35,089 nt of DNA from an uncultured Clostridia bacterium (GTDB lineage Bacteria > Bacillota > Clostridia > Christensenellales > Borkfalkiaceae): NCBI GenBank assembly GCA_905235795.1, contig CAJOMS010000004.1, positions 1 to 35,089 on the forward strand, written 5' to 3'. The first letter of the stretch is position 1, and each line of letters opens with the position of its first letter. The notes below the pieces were generated by a model. It ran no database searches, was not told the DNA's origin, and worked only from the letters and a program-made list of their open reading frames with translations. Both the position numbers and the translations under genes were made by a program. Below, piece by piece: positions 1 through 6,691 of this stretch.

Positions 1-37
1 AAATAGCAAATAAAACGAATAAACAGGAGGAAAATTT

Positions 38-244
38 ACGAGAAAGCGGAAAGACCACACTAACGTACCGGATTATGAAATTGATTCGCTTGCGAGAGTT
101 TTGTATTCATCAATTATTACATACTGCAATTCTGAAAAAGGGAAAGCAGCCTATGACGAATGGCAGAAACAACAACTTAATAATAAAAATTTTAATGAAA
201 GTATGCCCGTTGAATCCATAGGGCAACCGCAATTAGAATTGTAA
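38..244 (+). CDS. Small mobile-element-type protein with apparent ACG start
   Basis: A 68-residue reading frame absent from the ORF track because it has no ATG, GTG or TTG. A perfect AGGAGG (25-30) is followed after seven bases by ACG, then TRKRKDHTNVPDYEIDSLAR and on to a TAA at 242-244; the frame is closed by a stop at 20-22, so no upstream start exists. The pattern (basic N-terminus, PDYEIDSLAR, a KGKAAYDEW helix) resembles short proteins encoded beside site-specific recombinases in Firmicutes integrative elements; that likeness is from memory and I assign no function. It is followed by a strong terminator. Either ACG is used as a rare start or an ATG start has mutated and the gene is dying. 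Confidence 0.5.
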   Translation, partial: TRKRKDHTNVPDYEIDSLARVLYSSIITYCNSEKGKAAYDEWQKQQLNNKNFNESMPVESIGQPQLEL

Positions 245-275
245 GCGGCGGTTTGTCGTGAACCGATAAAACGAT

Positions 276-316
276 AATGGTCGAGTAAGGAAATAATCCT
301 TGCCCGACCATTTTTT
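276..316 (+). terminator. Intrinsic terminator after the small ORF
   Basis: The arms AATGGTCG..TAAGGA and TCCTT..CGACCATT pair across an AATAA loop with small internal mismatches and run into six T's. It ends the transcript of the 38-244 gene just before the insertion sequence begins. Confidence 0.8.
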
Positions 317-331
317 ATTGCAAATTTATAA

Positions 332-358
332 GGTTCTACAATAAATGTTGGGGTATGA
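332..358 (+). repeat. ISL3 left inverted repeat
   Basis: GGTTCTACAATAAATGTTGG...; the inner 16 bases match the right repeat exactly in inverted orientation, with differences only in the segment after GGTTCT. Confidence 0.85.
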
Positions 359-467
359 GAAAAAACGTCTCAACATCTTTCGATTTTTGGACATAAAAAA
401 AGAGGCATAGTTTTGAATAACCTGTAAAAATGAATTTACCACAACACAATCTAAAGGATTCATTTCT

Positions 468-1189
468 ATGCCGTATTTAAATTATATATCAAAACTCTTA
501 GATTTGCAAGATGTTTCAGTCGATTTCGATATATTTCTGAAAATGATAAAGATATCATTATCCAGATATCAACAGAGAAGAAAGAACAAGTCTGCCCTTG
601 CTGCGGTAAAAAATCTTCTTACATTCACGATTACCGTTATCAGCATATAAGGGATCTGCCTTTCAGACGTAAACCTATCATTTTAAAGCTGAGAAAACGA
701 AGATATGTCTGCCCACATTGCGGGAAAAAGTTCTATAAACATCACGACTTCCTTCCTAGATGTTATCACTCGTCTAATCGTTTATTCGCTAATAACTTTT
801 AGATCTTAAAGATAAATCATCTTTTAAGGATATCGCCGAAAAAAACTTTGTTTACACCAATACCGTTTCGAGAGCATTAAATCTTGTCGGGTTCAGCGAT
901 AAACCGCCATTACCGGAAGTCCTCGGAATAGATGAATTCAAAGGAAATTGCGACGATCAGAAGCATCACATTCAAATCATCGATATTGCTAATCATAAGA
1001 CGTTAGCTATACTTTTATGCCGAAAAAAGTTGTTTTTGCATACATATTTCAGCAGATATTTAAGACAAGAAAGCCTTAACGTTAACTTACACAGAGGAAA
1101 AACATAACTTGATCAAGGTGTTGAGACGAACCGCATTTGGCTTCAGAAATTTCATCAATTTCAGAAAGCGAATTCTACTTTGCGCCTAA
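468..1189 (+). pseudogene. ISL3-family transposase, frameshifted and internally deleted
   Basis: The start MPYLNYISKLLDLQDVSVDF matches the conserved beginning of ISL3 transposases. The frame is lost near 532; the next frame then gives the N-terminal zinc-finger region with two CPxCGKK motifs (CPCCGKK and CPHCGKK) and RYVCPHCGKKFY. A stop in NNF ends that frame, and a third segment carries SFKDIAEKN and the conserved LPEVLGIDEFKGN. The sequence then jumps to the extreme C-terminus, IKVLRRTAFGFRNFINFRKR, ending at TAA 1187-1189. The middle of the DDE domain is missing, roughly a third of the protein. At least two frame disruptions plus the deletion make this a non-functional relic. Confidence 0.85.
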
Positions 1190-1195
1190 CGAAAA

Positions 1196-1221
1196 GCTTG
1201 CAGGCGATACCGCCTGCAAGC
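1196..1221 (+). terminator. Perfect hairpin after the transposase relic
   Basis: GCTTGCAGGCG and CGCCTGCAAGC form an 11-bp perfect stem with a four-base loop ATAC, starting six bases after the transposase stop. The downstream run is AAAATTT rather than a strong T-tract, so termination on the plus strand may be weak. It is inside the IS and belongs to it. Confidence 0.55.
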
Positions 1222-1266
1222 AAAATTTAAAATCATTTCGTTTCTTTCGCAAATTCTTTTTCAGGG

Positions 1267-1293
1267 TCATACCCCAACATTTGACAAAGAACC
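1267..1293 (-). repeat. ISL3 right inverted repeat
   Basis: Read on the minus strand it is GGTTCTTTGTCAAATGTTGG..., partner of the repeat at 332-358. Confidence 0.85.
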
Positions 1294-1335
1294 TATATTT
1301 TTTGCTCTTTTTCGGTTTATCTCTTTTTTTATCAT

Positions 1336-1521
1336 TTACACACCTACGGGTGTTTCTTTAATTTTTCTCTTATCTAAATTATTCTCTTTGCATTTAGAAA
1401 AATTAATAGACTTTTCTCGCGTAGTTTTTTCACTCTCCCAAGAGCATCTAGTACACGTAACTCTACCATAATAAGCATTATATTCTGCTATAGCACCACA
1501 TTTAGGGCATATTATACACAT
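1336..1521 (-). CDS. Small zinc-ribbon protein downstream of the deaminase
   Basis: This is a 61-residue protein beginning MCIICPKCGAIAEYNAYYGR. It carries a CPKC pair and a CTRC pair about 19 residues apart, the arrangement of a four-cysteine zinc ribbon, followed by a charged Lys/Glu-rich tail. The start is supported by AGGAG seven bases upstream. It lies 32 bases downstream of the deaminase gene on the same strand and has no separate promoter that I can see, so the two are probably co-transcribed. Many defence and mobile loci contain such mini zinc ribbons; I do not recognise a family. The sequence could not have been made by the IS, which ends 43 bases away. Function is unknown. Confidence 0.65.
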   Translation of the reverse strand: MCIICPKCGAIAEYNAYYGRVTCTRCSWESEKTTREKSINFSKCKENNLDKRKIKETPVGV

Positions 1522-1553
1522 TTGTTTGCTCCTTTTATATTTTAATTTTATTT

Positions 1554-2723
1554 TTATGCTTCATATTGGTAAAATCTAAAGAAAGCCCTAAAAGTAACAC
1601 CTTCAAAAGGAGTAGTTTCAACTTTTCCAATTTTTAAAATTTCCTTAGCTTCTTCTACCGGATATGGCTCAAAATAAATAACATGTTTTATACCAGCTTG
1701 CACTATTTTATTAGCACAAAGATTACAGGGATATGTTGTTACATATATACTCGAATCAGTAAGATCAATCCCTTTCCCAACTAAATTCATTATAGCGCTT
1801 TCCTCTCCATGAATAGCCCTACATAGTTCTAATAATTTGATTCTCTTTTTTATTATTGAGCCGCCATCTATTTTGTTTTTATATCCTAAATCATTACATA
1901 TATTTTGCGACAATTCATCTCGTTTAATATCACGATAACACCGTCCATGCTTTTTGTGGCACTCTTCTAAGCCATATGGCACTCCATTAAATCCTGAACT
2001 TATGATTCTATCGTATTTATCCGTTATTACTGCTCCAACCTTTCTTTTGAAACATCGAGAACGTCTTCCACTCACATAAGCAGCCGCCATAAGAGTTTCT
2101 TCAAGTTTAGGATTTGACTTAATAGGATTTTTTAAAGCGTTCAAATAAGCTTCAATTTTATAATCCATTTCTTGATAAGCTTTATTGGTGTTTTCCCCGC
2201 AATAAATATTCTCATTGTTAGATAAAATTAAATCAGCTTCAAAAAAACAGTCTGATATTTTTTGCCCATAATCAGGCTCAAAAGACCCTTTATCTTTTAT
2301 CTCGTCTAAATCAAACAAATCTTTCGAACCATGATAAGTGCTTTTTACTCGCTCCCATCTTATATTATAATCAGCGAAAATGCCTATTAAAATAAACTCA
2401 GAATATTTTTCTCTTAAAAATTTAATTTCAGCCGGATTGCGTATGCTCTCAATTACTATGTTTGCGTTTTCGTCTTCATTTTTTAAATAATTATCATAAA
2501 GCAGTTTTGCTAAGATAGCCTTATCTTCTTTGCGTAATTCATTTCCAAATTCTTGCAAATCATGTCGTTTGATTTGTTTTGACTTATTTTTTTCCTTATA
2601 TTTTTCTTTTAAAATTGTAGATAATGAAAATCTTTTATATCCTTTGTTTTCAAAAAAGTTTTCAGCGAGAAAACTTGTCCCGCTTCCAAATGCTCCAGTT
2701 AAACCGATAATTAATCTACTCAT
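1554..2723 (-). CDS. P-loop/deoxycytidylate deaminase fusion, anti-phage dCTP deaminase type (AvcD/Dcd-like)
   Basis: A 389-residue two-domain protein. Residues 1-180 are a kinase-like P-loop domain: a Walker-A-like GAFGSGTS at 10-17 with Thr where Lys is expected, and IESIRNPAEI at 91-100, a motif common to nucleotide-kinase relatives. Residues about 205-389 are a deoxycytidylate deaminase with the zinc and catalytic motifs H305-G-E307 and P332-C333-N-L-C336, the substrate-loop motif SGFNGVPYG, and the C-terminal PFEGVTFRAFF. This architecture is that of the anti-phage dCTP deaminases, which deplete dCTP/dCMP pools on phage infection; activity here is inferred. Housekeeping dCMP deaminases are about 150-190 residues and lack the P-loop domain. 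The ATG has an AGGGGAT ribosome site. Low GC and flanking IS debris point to horizontal acquisition. Confidence 0.78.
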   Translation of the reverse strand: MSRLIIGLTGAFGSGTSFLAENFFENKGYKRFSLSTILKEKYKEKNKSKQIKRHDLQEFGNELRKEDKAILAKLLYDNYLKNEDENANIVIESIRNPAEIKFLREKYSEFILIGIFADYNIRWERVKSTYHGSKDLFDLDEIKDKGSFEPDYGQKISDCFFEADLILSNNENIYCGENTNKAYQEMDYKIEAYLNALKNPIKSNPKLEETLMAAAYVSGRRSRCFKRKVGAVITDKYDRIISSGFNGVPYGLEECHKKHGRCYRDIKRDELSQNICNDLGYKNKIDGGSIIKKRIKLLELCRAIHGEESAIMNLVGKGIDLTDSSIYVTTYPCNLCANKIVQAGIKHVIYFEPYPVEEAKEILKIGKVETTPFEGVTFRAFFRFYQYEA

Positions 2724-2756
2724 TTTTATCCCCTTGTATCTTCCCTCTACATTTAT

Positions 2757-2785
2757 ATGATAATATAATTTAAAAAATTTTACAA
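2757..2785 (-). promoter_or_regulatory. Promoter of the deaminase/zinc-ribbon operon
   Basis: On the minus strand a TTGTAA -35 (2780-2785) is separated by exactly 17 bases from a TATCAT -10 (2757-2762). The predicted start of transcription, near 2750, gives a short leader of about 26 bases. This leaves little room for a leader RNA between promoter and gene; any AvcI-like RNA would have to lie further upstream. Confidence 0.55.
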
Positions 2786-2909
2786 GCGTTTAATAAAAAT
2801 TTCTATAAAATGTAAAAAATTTTAATTATATTTAACGCTAAAGTCAAATGGTGCCGAAAAAGCACTATTTAATTCAATATATCCTTTCAAAACTTATTTT
2901 TATGCACCG

Positions 2910-3270
2910 TCACTTCAAAACTTCTTCGACAAATCTTGGCGAGGCGTTTCTTGTTTTACCTTCAGATTCTAAAATCCAGCCAGTATAAAATGTTTTACCA
3001 GAAAGTGTTAAAGGTATGTCAACTCTTTGCCCGTTATCGTCTAAACATTTTAACAATTAATTGCTAGTCAAATAATTTTTCAAACTCTGCTTTTTGAATT
3101 CAAATTTTATTTTTTGAGAGTCATCTTCCGTAAAAACAGGTGACTCAAAAATCGATTTTGTTCCCTTTTGATTTTACATCATCAGAAAAAACATAGTCGG
3201 AAAATTTTTCTATGGGACAATACGCTTTTGATTTTGCTTCAACAACATTTAACGCGGTCTTCGGTTTTTA
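2910..3270 (-). pseudogene. Decayed protein gene, possibly DUF6883-like
   Basis: The minus strand yields three stretches that look like real protein but lie in different frames: EAKSKAYCPIEKFSDYVFSD, then FESPVFTEDDSQKIKFEF, then LDDNGQRVDIPLTLSGKTFY and GWILESEGKTRNASPRF, ending at a TGA at 2910-2912. A stop after KIDF and another after LTSN break the frame. The order (a short ...KSKGNK... segment followed by an extended-strand segment with TGWIL) recalls DUF6883-type proteins found beside toxins and phage heads, but that is a weak recollection. It is a remnant; no function should be assigned. Confidence 0.4.
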
Positions 3271-3420
3271 CTATCACATCTTTCATGCAAAGAAAAAGTT
3301 GATGTGTTTCTTTTACAAAGTAACAAACGCCGTACAATTTATAAAACAACCTAAAAGTGGCAAAACAAATCATATTATTTTTGAATATTTTCAAACATAG
3401 ATTATCATATGACCTTTTAA

Positions 3421-3767
3421 AATGCTTAATGAAATGGATCGTTCTTTAAATTTCATTTTATCACAAATGGAAGATTTAGCAAAACAATTATCTGAATAGA
3501 TTAAGGTTACAGTTTTACAAATGAATGGTGTCGGAAGATAATTAAGTGCCTACTCATTGCCGAAATCGGCAACAATTCAAGATTCCAAAGAGACAAGTCT
3601 CTGATTGCTTATGCCGGAATATATTCTCCACCTCATAAATTTGATACGTTTAATGTAAAAAATCAACAAATATCTAAACTTAGATCAAAGTATATTCGTG
3701 ATATCGGCTATAAAGTATTGACTGTAATCAATATTAACAAAAATCCATATACTCCCCATAAAATCTA
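3421..3767 (+). pseudogene. IS110-family transposase, C-terminal fragment
   Basis: The segment begins MLNEMDRSLNFILSQMEDLA, like the coiled linker of IS110 transposases, then runs through a stop and a frameshift into the conserved C-terminal domain: MNGVG, CLLIAEIGNNSRFQ, SLIAYAGIYSPPHKF, QQISKLRSKYIRDIGYK. This matches the Transposase_20 pattern (G-G, AEIG, F, LxAYAG, ISKxG...LR). The N-terminal DEDD catalytic half is absent. It is a dead fragment and another sign that this strip has been a target for mobile DNA. Confidence 0.75.
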
Positions 3768-3907
3768 AAGCTGCCATAAAGACAGTCTCGTTTACTTACA
3801 TTGATTTCAGTAAAATGATTTTTCTCTTTATTTTGCTTGACTTCTTTTAGCTGGTTTGACAAAGAATCTTTATTATTGACTGTTTTTTATAATTTCAAGT
3901 ATATGAC

Positions 3908-3947
3908 AAAAGCGAATCCGCCTCCTAATGGAAACGGGTTCGCCTTT
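3908..3947 (-). terminator. Terminator of the tRNA cluster
   Basis: On the minus strand GCGAACCCG...TTCC pairs with GGAGG...CGGATTCGC around an ATTA loop, with flanking AAAGG/TTTT and a final TTTT. It lies eight bases beyond the 3' end of the Glu tRNA, where the tRNA operon should end. Confidence 0.65.
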
Positions 3948-3955
3948 AACTTGTC

Positions 3956-4031
3956 TGGTGACCCCTACGAGAATCGAACTCGTGTTACCGCCGTGAAAGG
4001 GCGATGTCTTAGACCGCTTGACCAAGGGGCC
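3956..4031 (-). tRNA. tRNA-Glu (anticodon TTC)
   Basis: The 76-base minus-strand sequence begins GGCCCCTTGGTCAAGCGG and ends AGGGGTCACCA, with CCA encoded. The acceptor arms pair over seven positions. The anticodon arm is TCGCC-CTTTCAC-GGCGG, giving TTC for glutamate, and the T-arm contains GAGTTCGATTCTC. It is the last gene of a three-tRNA unit, so its 3' end faces the accessory strip. Confidence 0.93.
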
Positions 4032-4047
4032 GTTCAAGTGGCGTAAA

Positions 4048-4124
4048 TGGTAGCGGCGGTCAGATTCGAACCAACGACCTGCCGGGTATGAACCGGCCGC
4101 TCTAACCAACTAAGCTACGCCGCC
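4048..4124 (-). tRNA. tRNA-Met (elongator, anticodon CAT)
   Basis: The 77-base minus-strand sequence runs from GGCGGCGTAGCTTAGTTGG to CGCCGCTACCA. The anticodon arm is GCCGG-TTCATAC-CCGGC. The body matches clostridial elongator Met tRNAs, but a CAT anticodon read as Ile after lysidine modification cannot be excluded by anticodon alone. CCA is encoded, and the gene lies 16 bases from the Glu tRNA. Confidence 0.9.
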
Positions 4125-4158
4125 ATATAGAGCCTTTACGATTTACTCGTCAAGGCAA

Positions 4159-4235
<77 letters not shown>

Positions 4236-4252
4236 TCGTCAAATGCTATATT

Positions 4253-4281
4253 ATTTTATAGCAAATCTGATTTTTTGTCAA
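4253..4281 (-). promoter_or_regulatory. Promoter of the tRNA cluster
   Basis: On the minus strand TTGACA (4276-4281), a 17-base spacer and TAAAAT (4253-4258) lie about 18 bases before the initiator tRNA. A near-consensus sigma-A promoter fits a stable-RNA operon. Confidence 0.8.
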
Positions 4282-4357
4282 CTGTTTTGCTTAGTGTTTA
4301 AAGAAATTTTTTATTTTTTTATTTATTGCTGTCATTTTTGCAGCTCCGTTTAATCAA

Positions 4358-4386
4358 TTGCAAAAAAAAGAGCGATATGCTATAAT
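4358..4386 (+). promoter_or_regulatory. Promoter of tilS-hpt
   Basis: TTGCAA (4358-4363), a 17-base spacer and TATAAT (4381-4386). Transcription should begin at about 4393, which is the first ATG of tilS. Confidence 0.75.
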
Positions 4387-4392
4387 TATTTT

Positions 4393-5760
4393 ATGTTTAT
4401 CAAACGCGAGGGACTGATGTTTCCCGGTGAAAAAATTGCCGTTGCCCTTTCAGGCGGAAAAGATTCCGTCGCGTTGTTTCACGCCCTTATCGCGGCGGAG
4501 GACGCTTTCGGCATTAAGGTTTCGGCTATAAATATCGAACACGGCATCCGCGGCGAAAACTCTTTGAAGGACAGCGCCTTCGTTGAAGAACTGTGCGAAT
4601 CTTTGGGGCGACCGCTTATCTCGTATAGCGTAAATGTCCCCGATTACGCGCAAAAACGTGGCATTAGCATAGAAACCGCCGCGCGCGAATTGCGGTATTC
4701 TTGCTTTTTTAAGGCGATAGACGACGGCCTGTGCGACCGTATCGCAACCGCTCATCACGCGGGGGATAATACCGAAACCGTACTTCTCAACGTTTTCCGT
4801 GGCAGCGGCTTGCAGGGGTTGTGCGGCATACCGGAACGTGCCTACGACGGAAAGATTATCCGACCGATGCTCTCCGCCACGCGCGACGAAATCGACGCCT
4901 ACGTGCGAGAAAATTCTCTGCCGTTCGTTACGGACGACAGCAATTTTGACGACGATTATTCAAGGAATTTTTTGAGAAATAGGGTTATTCCCCTCATAAA
5001 ACAGCGATATCCCGACCTTGACTCCGCAGTTACGAGGCTCTCCGCGCTGTGCGAAAACGACCAAAATCTCCTTATGGAAATGGCGGAAAGCGCGGTTTCC
5101 GTTTCCGAAAGCGGCGTAAACGTCTCTTTAAAGAACGAACTTGCGCCCCCGCTCCTCTCGAGGGCGGTAATCGCGGCAATGAAACGCGCAGGTCTTAAAA
5201 AGGACTACGAGGCGGTTCACGTAAATGCCGTTTGTGCACTCGCAAACGCCAACACGGGCGCCGAAGTAAACTTGCCACACGGCTATTGCGCCGTTAAAGG
5301 GTACGGAAAAATCACTATTTTTCAAACGGCGAAAAAGCAAAATTTTTCGTTTGAGTTTAAAGAAGGGACTTTCAATCTTCCTCGCGGGGTATTAAAAATA
5401 AAAAAAGTCCGCCTGCCGAAAATGGATCAAAAGGCAAAAGTGGCCTTTTTCGCACAAAAACGGGCAAACGGCTCGTTGTTTGTAAACACGGAATGCGTGC
5501 GCGGCGCCTTAATAAGAACGCGCAGAGAGGGCGATATTTTCAAAAAATTCAGCGGGGGCACGAGGCCTCTTAAAGAATATTTTATAGATGAAAAAGTCGA
5601 ACGCCGCCTGAGGGACGATATTCCCGTAGGCGCGATAGACAACAAAATATTATTTATCGGCGGTATGGAAATTTCCGCCGACGCCGCCTTAGGCAAAGAC
5701 GACGCTGAGGCGTATAGCGTTACTTATGAAAAAATTTTAAAGGAGAACACGAATGTATAA
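4393..5760 (+). CDS. tilS: tRNA(Ile)-lysidine synthase TilS
   Basis: TilS joins lysine to C34 of the CAU-anticodon isoleucine tRNA, using ATP, so that it reads AUA. The PP-loop SGGKDS is at residues 20-25, followed by family features INIEHGIRGENS and IETAARELRYSCF; the C-terminal part (about 330-455) has the REGD and substrate-binding fold seen in full-length TilS. The 455-residue length is typical. The start is uncertain: the first ATG coincides with the predicted transcription start (leaderless), while an in-frame ATG at 4417 has GAGGG four bases upstream, giving MFPGEKIAVALSGG. The 3' end overlaps hpt by eight bases, so the two are translationally linked, an order also found in Bacillus. 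Confidence 0.92.
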   Translation: MFIKREGLMFPGEKIAVALSGGKDSVALFHALIAAEDAFGIKVSAINIEHGIRGENSLKDSAFVEELCESLGRPLISYSVNVPDYAQKRGISIETAARELRYSCFFKAIDDGLCDRIATAHHAGDNTETVLLNVFRGSGLQGLCGIPERAYDGKIIRPMLSATRDEIDAYVRENSLPFVTDDSNFDDDYSRNFLRNRVIPLIKQRYPDLDSAVTRLSALCENDQNLLMEMAESAVSVSESGVNVSLKNELAPPLLSRAVIAAMKRAGLKKDYEAVHVNAVCALANANTGAEVNLPHGYCAVKGYGKITIFQTAKKQNFSFEFKEGTFNLPRGVLKIKKVRLPKMDQKAKVAFFAQKRANGSLFVNTECVRGALIRTRREGDIFKKFSGGTRPLKEYFIDEKVERRLRDDIPVGAIDNKILFIGGMEISADAALGKDDAEAYSVTYEKILKENTNV

Positions 5761-6301
5761 CATGTACGACGACCTTTCTTACGTTATGATAAGCAAGGAC
5801 GAAATTCAAGCAAAAGTGGCCGAAATCGCGCAAAAACTCGATGAAATCTACGGCGACACATACCCCGTGATGGTCGGCATTTTAAAGGGTAGCACGCCTT
5901 TTTTTGCCGATTTGATAAGGGCGATGAAAATCCCCGTTCAAATCGATTTTATGGCGGCGTCGAGCTACGGAAACGCGTCAAAGTCTTCAGGGTTTATTAA
6001 CATTAAAAAGGACCTCGACGCAGATATCTCCGGCAGGCACGTCGTTTTGGTCGAAGATATTATGGATAGCGGCAGAACGCTTTCTCACCTTAAGGAAATA
6101 CTTGCCGACAGAAACGCCCTATCAGTAAAGGTCTGCGCGTTGCTTGACAAGCCCTCTCGCAGAGAGATGGATATTACCCCGGATTTTAAGGGATTTGAGA
6201 TCGAAAACGAGTTCGTTGTCGGTTACGGGTTGGATTATGCCGAAAAATACCGCAACCTGCCCGAAATAGGCGTTTTAAAGCCCGAACTCTATTCAAAATA
6301 A
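5753..6301 (+). CDS. hpt: Hypoxanthine phosphoribosyltransferase
   Basis: A 182-residue purine-salvage enzyme that converts hypoxanthine or guanine plus PRPP to IMP or GMP. The PRPP-binding motif VVLVEDIMDSGRTL is near residues 98-112, MVGILKGSTPFFADL forms the early loop region, and GYGLDYAEKYRNLP is the conserved C-terminal substrate segment. AAGGAG lies eight bases before the ATG; a second ATG three codons later is a minor alternative. It overlaps the tilS end and is followed by a strong terminator, so it ends this operon. In Bacillus ftsH follows here; in this genome ftsH is on the opposite strand 2 kb away. Confidence 0.95.
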   Translation: MYNMYDDLSYVMISKDEIQAKVAEIAQKLDEIYGDTYPVMVGILKGSTPFFADLIRAMKIPVQIDFMAASSYGNASKSSGFINIKKDLDADISGRHVVLVEDIMDSGRTLSHLKEILADRNALSVKVCALLDKPSRREMDITPDFKGFEIENEFVVGYGLDYAEKYRNLPEIGVLKPELYSK

Positions 6302-6317
6302 AGCAAAAATACGTTTT

Positions 6318-6348
6318 AAAATGCCGCTTTAAACAGGCGGCATTTTTT
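6318..6348 (+). terminator. Terminator of tilS-hpt
   Basis: AAAATGCCGC and GCGGCATTTT form a 10-bp perfect stem around a nine-base loop, followed by T's. It lies 17 bases after the hpt stop. Confidence 0.9.
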
Positions 6349-6430
6349 GTTGCTTTTTAGATATAATTGTTCGCCCGTGGCGCACAAAACGCCCATTTTG
6401 TACAAGTTTGCAAATTTTTGCATAAATCGC

Positions 6431-6459
6431 TTGCCAAACTGAATAAATATTGATATAAT
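6431..6459 (+). promoter_or_regulatory. Strong promoter of a putative small RNA
   Basis: TTGCCA (6431-6436), exactly 17 bases, then TATAAT (6454-6459). No ribosome site and start codon of convincing quality follow before the terminator at 6562-6594. Confidence 0.8.
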
Positions 6460-6465
6460 ACATAC

Positions 6466-6594
6466 ATTATTTAAACTTCCTCTCATAATTGTCAGTTTCA
6501 CGACGGAGGGTGGTGTCCTTTTTTGTGGCAGACAATTATATTTTTCGTTTTTCCAAGGCAGCGGCGCGGATATTTATCCGCGCCGTTTGTTTTT
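6466..6594 (+). ncRNA. Putative structured small RNA of about 130 bases
   Basis: A near-consensus promoter and a near-perfect terminator delimit this stretch, which carries no coding frame. Inside, ATAATTGTC (6485-6493) pairs perfectly with GACAATTAT (6531-6539), closing a long arm whose interior can make further short pairs (CAC with GTG, GAC with GTC) around GGAGGGTGGTG. The layout, one long interrupted hairpin plus terminator, resembles a 6S-like or other housekeeping RNA in outline only; it is shorter than typical 6S RNA, and I do not see the SRP RNA core. It could instead be an attenuated leader of the downstream gene. The identity is unknown. Confidence 0.55.
6562..6594 (+). terminator. 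Terminator of the putative small RNA
   Basis: CGGCGCGGAT and ATCCGCGCCG form a 10-bp perfect GC-rich stem with a four-base loop ATTT, followed by TTTGTTTTT. Confidence 0.85.
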
Positions 6595-6691
6595 CGACAG
6601 ACCTATGCTTTCTTCGTCAAAATGTCATAACCCCTTCACTTTCATAATATATATAATGATAAGCGGAAGTTCTACGCCGCACGGAGGCAAA

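Larger units (their letters stand above)
332..1293 (+). mobile_element. ISL3-family insertion sequence, internally deleted
   Basis: The element is bounded by imperfect inverted repeats of 27 bases: GGTTCTACAATAAATG... at 332-358, and the complement of GGTTCTTTGTCAAATG... at 1267-1293; the two agree in the outer GGTTCT and the inner AAATGTTGGGGTATGA. This terminus is typical of ISL3 elements. Total length is about 0.96 kb, while intact family members are usually about 1.3-1.5 kb, and the transposase inside is broken. I found no convincing 8-bp target duplication: ATTTATAA lies on the left and TATATTTT on the right. The copy is probably unable to move by itself. Confidence 0.85.
2786..3955. other. 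Gene-poor, decayed AT-rich stretch
   Basis: No intact gene is visible over about 1.1 kb. It contains a broken minus-strand gene (2910-3270), an IS110-type relic (3421-3767) and the tRNA terminator. The track ORFs at 3212-3400 and 3837-4046 look spurious: the first lies opposite the decayed gene and the second reads through tRNA sequence. Confidence 0.6.

Noticed and set aside
1137-1361. 74-residue plus-strand ORF
   Set aside because: It is out of frame with the transposase C-terminus and crosses the IS right end.
3212-3400. 62-residue plus-strand ORF
   Set aside because: It lies partly opposite the decayed minus-strand gene, resembles nothing, and has no ribosome site.
3837-4109. Track ORFs 3837-4046 (+) and 3873-4109 (-)
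   Set aside because: They run through the Glu and Met tRNA genes and have no ribosome sites.
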